A stretch of 64,000 nucleotides of DNA from M3007 sp043764095 (GTDB lineage Bacteria; Bacteroidota; Bacteroidia; Chitinophagales; Saprospiraceae), in contig JAYUKX010000197.1 in NCBI GenBank assembly GCA_043764095.1, positions 62,001-126,000 on the forward strand, written 5' to 3'. The notes beneath the pieces were generated by a model. The model searched no databases and was not told the DNA's origin. It worked only from the letters and a program-made list of their open reading frames with translations. Positions 33,656 to 40,885 of this stretch are shown here, in pieces. Each line of letters starts with the position of its first letter. Position 1 is the stretch's first letter. The position numbers and the translations under genes were made by a program.

Positions 33656-36600
33656 ATGAAACATTTATTTACAGGATTATTTTTTCTGCTGACGATCGCT
33701 TTGGCAAGTGGTCAGAAATCAACGACGATCCAAATTATTTCACAAACCGCAGAAGAAACAATTGTGGAAGTGCAATTTGGTGACATTACGCAAGAATCTG
33801 TGGTTACACCAAGAGGATCTGCTTTTGTGCTTCATATTGACAAAGGTACGCCTTTGCTCAAAGCGGGTGCGCCAGATGTACCCAAGGTGGCTTTACCGCT
33901 TATGATTCCACAAAAAGGCATCATGCGGTACGAACTCATGGACATAAAACTGGATGTTGCGTCGGAGCAAATTGAAATTGCGCCATCTAAAGGAGATATA
34001 AAAAGAAATATCAATCCCAAAGATGTTCCTTATACTTATGGTGCTGAATATGAAAAAAGTACAACATTCCCTGAAGCTGAGGCTGATCTTCAAACCCCAT
34101 TTGTTTGGCGAGATGCACGTGGGCAAACGATTTGGTTGAACCCCGCAATGTATAATCCGGTAACAAAAAAACTGATACTGGTTAAAACGCTCAAATTCAA
34201 ATTGACTAAAACAGAAGGCGTTGGCGAAAATGAAGTGAATGCAGATCATAAACGGTCGCCGAGCAGGACTTTTACCCAAATGTACAAAAAGTTTTTCCCT
34301 AATTTTGATGAACGCCTACTCACCCAATACAGAGGCTACGAAGTGCCAGAAACGATGTTGGTCATCATTAAAGACGAACTGAATGACGCGCTTGCTCCAT
34401 TGGTGGCTTGGAAACGCCAAATGGGTATCCATACTACCGTTGTTAAGTTATCTCAAATTGGCGATAATACACCTGCCGCGATTTATAATTATGTAAAAGA
34501 TTACTATGACACAAAAGGCATAAATTATCTGTTACTTGTTGCCGATGAATTGGCAATGCCGCCACTAGTACGCCCCGGAAGTATATATTCCTGCGATAAT
34601 TGCTTGGGATATATGGAAGGAAACGACCATTTTCCTGAAATTTTGGTAGGTCGTTTTCATGCGTCCACCCCAGCACAATTGACGGTGATGGTGAACCGTA
34701 ATTTGGATTATGAAAAAACACCATTGGTTGACGTTGATGCTAATTGGTTAGCGACAGGTATGGCTTCTTGCTCCAACGAGGGTGTCGGTATCGGTGATGA
34801 TAACCAAGCCGATTACGAGCAAAGTAACGAATGGAAAGCCAAGCACTTAGCCGATGGATACGAAAAATATTGGGAATTTTACGATGGCAACCACGCTAGT
34901 ATTTCCCCTACACCCGGTAGTGAAACGGCGGATAAAAATGGTAATCCCATAAACTCAGAATTGGTTGCGGTGATGAATGGTCGCGGCGTAAGTATCTATA
35001 ATTATACGGGACACGGCTGGGAACAGGGGCTAGTCAGTGGCAATTTTAATGTTGATGCAGTAGGTGAATTGCGTAATACGCATCGTTACCCCATTTTGAT
35101 TTCTGTCGCTTGTTGTACGGGCAATTTTACCAATGGTGAGTGCCTCGGCGAAGCCATCCAACGCGCTGGAAACCTTGCTACTGGTGAAGCATGGGGCTCC
35201 ATTGGGGGCTTTTTTTCCAGTGATTTCCAAAGTTGGGCGCCACCCATGGAAGGCCAAGATGGTATGAATCAATACCTTATTGATGGTAATGGTACCACAT
35301 TGGTGCCTGTTATGGGTGCAATGGCCTCTTTCGGTAATGCTCTAATGATTGCGGCGTATGGTACGGCTGGTACGGATATGGCTGATGTTTGGAATCCTTT
35401 TTGCGAACCAACTTTCAGCCCACGCACGCGATTGCCACTAGCACTTACGGCCAATCATACACCTAATATTTATTTAGGAGCCACAACCTATGCCGTGGAT
35501 TGCCCGGTGGAAGGTGCGTTGGTTTCCCTTTACTTTGATGGACAAACATTAGCGACAGCCATTGTTACCAACGGCGTTGCAGCCTTCCAATTCCCTGCGT
35601 TGAATAATGTAGGCGATATTATGGTAACTGGCACACAATTCAATTATATTCCATATCAAGGTAATGTTTCAATTGTTCCGGCCTCTGGGCCTTATGTTGT
35701 GAGTCAATCCATCGCTATACAAGAAACGGTAGGCAACAATAACCAAAAAGTAGATTACGGCGAAAAAATCGCTTTGGATATTGTTTTGAAAAATATAGGA
35801 TTAGAACCCGCAACAGCCACAATGATTACTTTGTCGTCATCGGATACCAATATCAATATTATAGACCAATCGGAAATGGTAGGCGATATTGTGGACAGTA
35901 CATCAGTTGCGCTTCCTGCGGCATTTTCTTTTGATGTAAAAGCAGTAGTACCCGACCAACATACAGTAGCATTTACCCTCGAAATTGAATACAGCAACGG
36001 ACAAGTATTGAATGTTCCATTTACGGTGGAACTGAATGCGCCAGCACTCAAAGCAACCAGTTATACTTTGGTAGAAAGTGCTAATAGCGACAGTGATGGT
36101 CGTTTTGAATCGGGAGAAACCTTACTACTGACCGTTAAAAACATCAATAATGGCCATTCCAATAGCCCTTTAGCCAACGCAACAGTAGTTTCAAATGTGC
36201 CTTGGTTAATAATCAGCCCTGCTCAATCGCTGGGTGTGCTTACTGCCGATGGTGGTACTGCCAATGCTGTTTTCTATTTGGAAATTGGTGCTGGTGCGCC
36301 AAGTGCTTCGGAATTTGATCTTTTGTATGAAATATCTGCAAGTGGTTATTCTGCTAGTTTAACGGTTGCTGATATTAATGTAAATCCTATTGTTGAGAAT
36401 TTTGAATCCCAAAATTTCACCATTTATCCATGGGTGATGAGTGGTACTAAGCCTTGGGCGATTACCTCTACAAATCCTTATTCTGGTACATCTTGTGCTC
36501 GCTCGGGTTTGATTACGCACAACCAAACCTCGAAAATGGCTTTGAATTTGAATATTTTGCAGGACGGTGAAGTTTCTTTTGCTCTGCGTACGGGTTGTGA

Positions 36601-37102
36601 AGAAAACTACGATTTCCTCCGTTTTTATGTCGATGATGTAAAAATAGGCGAATGGACAGGTGTTAAACCTTGGAGTGTAGTAGCGTTCCCGATTACGGCC
36701 GGTTTCCATAATTTGATGTGGACTTATGAAAAAGATCAATTCGGTACAGTACAGCCAGATCGTGTTTATGTAGATGAAATTAATTTGCCTCCTAATGAAG
36801 CCGTTATTGTAGGTACTGAAAATAATCCAGAACTGTTGGGTTTTGAGGGGACAATCAGCCCGAATCCTACGAGCGATATTTCTTGGTTGAACCTAAACTT
36901 GGTGCGTAGTTCCGAAATAATGGTGGAAGTGCGAGATTATACGGGTAAACAAATGTATTTCAATGCATTAGGTGTGCTTGGGCAAGGACTCAATCAAGTT
37001 CAATTACCGTTGGGGCATTTGCCTGCGGGTGGGTATATTGTTTTGGTGCGTGGTTCGGAGGGTGTTGCTACTTATCAATTGGTGAAGGTGGCGGGAAAAT
37101 GA
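33656..37102 (+). CDS. Gingipain-like C25 cysteine peptidase with T9SS sorting domain
   Basis: A 1148-aa secreted protease. Signal peptide MKHLFTGLFFLLTIALASG; residues 25-215 are a C25 propeptide (PDVPKVALPLMIP, NPVTKKLILVKTL). The catalytic domain follows with His453 in NYTGHGWEQ and Cys486 in ISVACCTGNF, the gingipain-type dyad; DELAMPPLVRPG and DHFPEILVGRFHA are also typical. After residue 600 come Ig-like and CARDB-like adhesion modules (e.g. LKNIGLEPATA, VKNINNGHSNSPLANATV), a jelly-roll segment around ENFESQNFTIYPW, and a type A sorting domain (GTISPNPTSDISWL to YQLVKVAGK). Probably surface or extracellular proteolysis. Preceded by the small T9SS gene. Confidence 0.93.
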   Translation: MKHLFTGLFFLLTIALASGQKSTTIQIISQTAEETIVEVQFGDITQESVVTPRGSAFVLHIDKGTPLLKAGAPDVPKVALPLMIPQKGIMRYELMDIKLDVASEQIEIAPSKGDIKRNINPKDVPYTYGAEYEKSTTFPEAEADLQTPFVWRDARGQTIWLNPAMYNPVTKKLILVKTLKFKLTKTEGVGENEVNADHKRSPSRTFTQMYKKFFPNFDERLLTQYRGYEVPETMLVIIKDELNDALAPLVAWKRQMGIHTTVVKLSQIGDNTPAAIYNYVKDYYDTKGINYLLLVADELAMPPLVRPGSIYSCDNCLGYMEGNDHFPEILVGRFHASTPAQLTVMVNRNLDYEKTPLVDVDANWLATGMASCSNEGVGIGDDNQADYEQSNEWKAKHLADGYEKYWEFYDGNHASISPTPGSETADKNGNPINSELVAVMNGRGVSIYNYTGHGWEQGLVSGNFNVDAVGELRNTHRYPILISVACCTGNFTNGECLGEAIQRAGNLATGEAWGSIGGFFSSDFQSWAPPMEGQDGMNQYLIDGNGTTLVPVMGAMASFGNALMIAAYGTAGTDMADVWNPFCEPTFSPRTRLPLALTANHTPNIYLGATTYAVDCPVEGALVSLYFDGQTLATAIVTNGVAAFQFPALNNVGDIMVTGTQFNYIPYQGNVSIVPASGPYVVSQSIAIQETVGNNNQKVDYGEKIALDIVLKNIGLEPATATMITLSSSDTNINIIDQSEMVGDIVDSTSVALPAAFSFDVKAVVPDQHTVAFTLEIEYSNGQVLNVPFTVELNAPALKATSYTLVESANSDSDGRFESGETLLLTVKNINNGHSNSPLANATVVSNVPWLIISPAQSLGVLTADGGTANAVFYLEIGAGAPSASEFDLLYEISASGYSASLTVADINVNPIVENFESQNFTIYPWVMSGTKPWAITSTNPYSGTSCARSGLITHNQTSKMALNLNILQDGEVSFALRTGCEENYDFLRFYVDDVKIGEWTGVKPWSVVAFPITAGFHNLMWTYEKDQFGTVQPDRVYVDEINLPPNEAVIVGTENNPELLGFEGTISPNPTSDISWLNLNLVRSSEIMVEVRDYTGKQMYFNALGVLGQGLNQVQLPLGHLPAGGYIVLVRGSEGVATYQLVKVAGK

Positions 37103-37154
37103 TGATGGGGGTTATAATATGTCTCATCACTGCGCGCATACACACACATATATA

Positions 37155-37207
37155 GGCCCCAGGGCGTTGCCCTGGGCTAGATGTAACGCCCCTTTGGGGC
37201 TTTGATT
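37155..37207. repeat. REP-like two-hairpin element
   Basis: CCCAGGGC-GTT-GCCCTGGG (37158..37176) and GCCCC-TTT-GGGGC (37188..37200), the same design as 14186..14229 but in inverse orientation. It lies 50 bases after the C25 peptidase gene and may help to end its transcript. Confidence 0.8.
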
Positions 37208-37264
37208 TGGATTTCGGTTTGTTGACACAAGTGATTTTTTAGGAGGCTTAATATTTGTAATTAA

Positions 37265-37483
37265 AAAGTATTTCTCCTGTTTTTATATGGGCGAGAAGAG
37301 TTGGTGAGATATGCTCTTCTTGCCCATATTTATGGGGGAATTGAAAATGTTAAAATTGATAACTATTTTCTGCTCGGTGAGAAAAATGGATTTGTAAGTA
37401 ATTTTTGTGTTATGGTTACTGATAAATGGACAGAATCTTATAAAATTGATTTTTTGAAAAAATTGTTTCTTCGTAAAACATAG
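37265..37483 (+). pseudogene. Orphan coding remnant or very short gene
   Basis: An open frame from 37265 to TAG at 37483 reads like protein (YGREELVRYALLAHIYGG, then FLLGEKNGFVSNFCVMVTDK and WTESYKIDFLKKLF), yet has no ATG before the coding-like part; only TTG 37301 or GTG 37304 could start it. It is probably the 3' end of a lost gene. Family unknown. Confidence 0.35.
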
Positions 37484-37503
37484 GTACGTGTACATAATAA
37501 TTA

Positions 37504-37803
37504 TCACTTTGGGCTGATCCCTTTACGCTGTTCATATTCCCGCCATTCCAAAGATACGACCCATTCTTGGTATTATCTTACTTTTTTGTGCCTTTATAGC
37601 CAATTATCGTGGTAAAATAATCAGTATTTCTAACGCTAATCTCTACATTTGGATCCGTAAATAACGAATATGCGGGCAGTTTGGTGCAAAAAACTTTGAC
37701 GATGGATGCGCTGTTTGAATAGGTTAAAATAAATGATTTTTAAATCTGAAAATAATAAATAAAATCGGCGGATGGCCTTAGTAGAAGTCAATAACGCGAT
37801 CAT
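37504..37803 (-). pseudogene. Decayed gene with frameshifts, unknown family
   Basis: Successive frames on the minus strand each look coding: MIALLTSTKAIRRFYLLF from ATG 37803, then a shift to SASIVKVFCTKLPAYSLF and VEISVRNTDYFTTIIGYKG, a stop at 37578, and finally EWVVSLEWREYEQRKGISPK ending at 37504. The first part directly abuts the stop of the 406-aa gene. At least one frameshift and one stop interrupt it. Sequencing errors cannot be excluded. Confidence 0.4.
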
Positions 37804-39020
37804 TTCCAAAGCAACAAATCCAATTCTTTCCAAACAGGCGTATTCGGTATGCTGGTAAAATATACCTGTTTGAAAAATTCAAAAGACCCTGGTACTAGTT
37901 CAATATATGATTCCTTAAAATGTTCCTTTTGAGTCATTGTTCCCATATAATATTCCACTATCCTAAGTTGGTCAATAGGACTAAGGCTAAAAAAATGTTT
38001 TTTGATCAATGGGAACATATTTACCGCTTCTTGTTGGGATATTACACCGTAATCATATGAGCCAAACCCTAGAATATGGTAAGCACAGTAACGTTGCGCT
38101 ACCGTAGGGGCGGTCAGAAATTTTTCCATCATAAAGTGAGCACAGTGCGCAGGTGGGGAGGGATTGGCCTTAAACACTGCTGAAAACATACTTTCATAGG
38201 TGTTTTCTGCAAAAATATTAAAATAGCGGTTATCATAGATTTGCTCTTGTAGCACTACACCTTTCCAAATATTAGCACAGTTGCTACAATATTTAAGCAT
38301 GATCAATGGGGGAAAATTTTCAAATCCCCAATTTCCGGAGAAAGCATAGTCTTTAAAGTTTCTACTATTGTTCCTTAGCCAGTTTAAGAGTAATGCAACC
38401 TTTTTATCCTCGTCTTCCACGTTTTGGAACATAACTAAGGTATCAATTTTACGGATTTGGAGTTTTACGTTTTCGAGCATTTCGCCGGAATTGCGATAAG
38501 GGAAAAAAGTAGTGTCTAGTTTGGCTTCATAAAAGTTAAAGTTTCCAGGGTTTTCGTGTTGAAAAACATAATAAATCAAGTTGTTTGTGTTCATTAACCG
38601 AATACCAGACGAATGCAGGTACATGGCAGGTAATCCATTGTAGGGGTTTTCATTGCCTTTTTCTTTATTGGTACAAAAAACAAGCATTTTGGTATCGTTT
38701 TCGTTGGTCAATATCGTATTTATTGGCCAATTGTACATACCATAATCGTCTATCAATATCGTATCGCCTACTTTTAAATGCCTAGAACGCAATACTTCGG
38801 TGACGCATACCTTTAATAAATAACCACCAGTGGTATAAGAACTTTTGGGTTTGCGTTTAATCCATGGAGCATTTTCAAAATCTGGCCGAACAACCAATAC
38901 CTCATCGCTCATGGCAGATAATTCAATAAAACTAAATACCGAGTACTCGTCCGCATGAGCAATTTGAGTGGTACTGCAAATTAATAAAGCAATCCTGAAG
39001 AAAAACGAAGGTGTAAGCAT
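37800..39020 (-). CDS. Secreted protein of unknown function (406 aa)
   Basis: Signal peptide MLTPSFFFRIALLICSTTQI with cleavage near AHA-D. The mature protein shows a beta-rich N-terminal region with DEVLVVRPDFENAPWI, VTEVLRSRHLKVGDTILID and MLVFCTNKEKG, reminiscent of small secreted proteins in Bacteroidota that carry an OB-like segment around a V-L-x-S/R-x-K-x-GD motif. The C-terminal half is alpha-helical and repeat-like, and has a cysteine pair (KYCSNCANIW). No named family was recognised and no T9SS domain is present. Two TAnnTTTG-type boxes precede it (39025..39032 and 39034..39041). Confidence 0.6.
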   Translation of the reverse strand: MLTPSFFFRIALLICSTTQIAHADEYSVFSFIELSAMSDEVLVVRPDFENAPWIKRKPKSSYTTGGYLLKVCVTEVLRSRHLKVGDTILIDDYGMYNWPINTILTNENDTKMLVFCTNKEKGNENPYNGLPAMYLHSSGIRLMNTNNLIYYVFQHENPGNFNFYEAKLDTTFFPYRNSGEMLENVKLQIRKIDTLVMFQNVEDEDKKVALLLNWLRNNSRNFKDYAFSGNWGFENFPPLIMLKYCSNCANIWKGVVLQEQIYDNRYFNIFAENTYESMFSAVFKANPSPPAHCAHFMMEKFLTAPTVAQRYCAYHILGFGSYDYGVISQQEAVNMFPLIKKHFFSLSPIDQLRIVEYYMGTMTQKEHFKESYIELVPGSFEFFKQVYFTSIPNTPVWKELDLLLWK

Positions 39021-39024
39021 GATG

Positions 39025-39041
39025 CAAAAATAGCAAATTTA
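39025..39041 (-). promoter_or_regulatory. Two adjacent -7-like boxes
   Basis: TATTTTTG (39025..39032) and TAAATTTG (39034..39041) on the minus strand, 5 and 14 bases before the ATG at 39020. Either would give a very short or absent 5' UTR. Confidence 0.4.
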
Positions 39042-39133
39042 CAAGTGCTTTGCATATACTTTGCTGAATCTTTGCGCAAAGCCTATTGGCAGTATAAAAA
39101 TACTTTGGTTTTTCAACAAATAAAGTAAACAAG

Positions 39134-40837
39134 TTACGGATTAGCCACTACTATCTTAACCTTAACTAATTGATTTCTATCCAAATATTGCATCAAATAA
39201 AGCCCATTGGGCAAATCTAAATGCAGGTCTATGGTACTGGTATTGGCGAGGGTGCGATATACCACTTTGCCCATTATATCAGTTAAGACCAAGGTTGCGT
39301 TTTGCGGTATTGTTCCAAATTGAACTTGAAAACTGCCTGTATTTGGATTAGGAAATACCTTAGTATGCTGCGTATTAGGTTCATTATTACCCACCGGAGG
39401 GCTGCTGCGTTTTGCTAAAAACATGGCAGATACATTGGGTAACGAACCTCCAAAACTACCACCCTCTGTTAAGCCACCTACAAAATAGGTATTGCCCATT
39501 TGGTCGGCATCCAAGGCATTACTGTAGCTAACCGAATTTATATATTCGCAACCACTCTCCCCAAATTGATAAATATTAGGGATCGAACTGCCGTTTTCTC
39601 GGTTTTTTACGAGCAACCCATCTACACAAATATTGGCTTCTAAATTGGTTGCGCCCAAAGAAATGGTCTCCTGAAAATACCCACCAATGTAGTATTCATT
39701 ATAGGTCAACGCGACAACAGCATTAAAAGGATAACTGGTTACATCCTGAAAATTAACAGTTTCCTTCACTATTATGGCGTTTTTTGAACATTGTAAGAGC
39801 ACGGCCATGCTGAGTGAATTGCCTGTAACAATGTTGATAATACCGCTTCGTATGCCCGTCAGTCCATTGAAGGTCACAAGTACTCTTTCGTTATCAATAG
39901 CGTCTATATCGTTCATTTCAGCAATGTTTCCATTGTTGAAGTTTTTTGCCCATTGGGCGACACCGTTGGAGTTGTATTGTGTCAAATAATCATTAAACCC
40001 AGAAAAAATGTCTAATTGAACCCCATTGCCAAAATCAATTTTGGAGGGACCATATGAACCTGCTACATAGATCGTACCATTGTCGCTCACCGAAAAAAGG
40101 ATAGGGTTGACGAAACTGGTATCAACACCAAAGACCGGCGAATTGAACCAAATTAAGTTGCCATCGGGCGATATTTTGGCTATAAACTGTTGTCTATTAT
40201 TGAGATTTGGGAATGAATACGTCCCGAAATTCATGGTATTACTGCCATTTACGCCCGCTACATAGAGATTGCCTTCCAAATCGGTATCAATTCCGATAGA
40301 TTTATTTGAGCCTGTTCCATCGGATGTAAAGGTTTTGACCCATAGAACAAGCCCATTTGGATCGTATTTGACCAAAAAAAGTTCCTCACAGGAAACACAG
40401 GACTTGGTGATGCTCGTCGCAGTGCCAAAAAACACTTTTTGTGTACTAAAACTGCCCAATACATAGGTGTTGCCCTGTTGGTCGCCACAAATTTTGGTAC
40501 TTAAACCGATAAAAGAAGGAGTACCAGCATCTTCTCCTCGAATGGTTTGATGCCAAAGTAGTCCGCCAAGACTATTATATTTTACTATTGCATATTGCTG
40601 CTCATTGGTGTTATTGGCCACCGTAATACCATTATCGAAACGAATCGGCTTGTCAAAATTTACAATCAATACTGTATTGCCTTCCGCATCCGTCCACAGA
40701 TCAAGTGGGAACGGACTAGTATTTGCATCGGGCGGATTGGTCGAAATTGTCTTAACCCATTCAATTTCATTGGATTGCGAAAAAACATTGCACAATGGAA
40801 TAATGGATACAACTATAATTTTTAAAAATAATCTCAT
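39134..40837 (-). CDS. T9SS cargo protein with SBBP-type beta-propeller repeats
   Basis: A 567-aa secreted protein with signal peptide MRLFLKIIVVSIIPLCNVFS. The body has repeated blocks in which a quantity, a path and a G-N-x-Y-V-x-G segment recur: DQQGNTYVLGSFST, DLEGNLYVAGVNGS, DNGTIYVAGSYG and DQMGNTYFVGGLTEGG, typical of SBBP repeats that form a seven-bladed propeller. The final segment from HTKVFPNPNTGSFQVQFG to LVKVKIVVANP is the type A sorting domain. A structural or ligand-binding role at the cell surface is likely, but no enzymatic residues are recognisable. Confidence 0.85.
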   Translation of the reverse strand: MRLFLKIIVVSIIPLCNVFSQSNEIEWVKTISTNPPDANTSPFPLDLWTDAEGNTVLIVNFDKPIRFDNGITVANNTNEQQYAIVKYNSLGGLLWHQTIRGEDAGTPSFIGLSTKICGDQQGNTYVLGSFSTQKVFFGTATSITKSCVSCEELFLVKYDPNGLVLWVKTFTSDGTGSNKSIGIDTDLEGNLYVAGVNGSNTMNFGTYSFPNLNNRQQFIAKISPDGNLIWFNSPVFGVDTSFVNPILFSVSDNGTIYVAGSYGPSKIDFGNGVQLDIFSGFNDYLTQYNSNGVAQWAKNFNNGNIAEMNDIDAIDNERVLVTFNGLTGIRSGIINIVTGNSLSMAVLLQCSKNAIIVKETVNFQDVTSYPFNAVVALTYNEYYIGGYFQETISLGATNLEANICVDGLLVKNRENGSSIPNIYQFGESGCEYINSVSYSNALDADQMGNTYFVGGLTEGGSFGGSLPNVSAMFLAKRSSPPVGNNEPNTQHTKVFPNPNTGSFQVQFGTIPQNATLVLTDIMGKVVYRTLANTSTIDLHLDLPNGLYLMQYLDRNQLVKVKIVVANP

Positions 40838-40885
40838 ACGCTTATTTTTGTTAGGATATTTTTATTTTGCAACTATTTAGGTCTG

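Noticed and set aside
37636..37833. 66-codon minus-strand ORF from 37833
   Set aside because: Its second half is in a frame that loses coding character; the first half is better explained as part of the decayed gene at 37504..37803.
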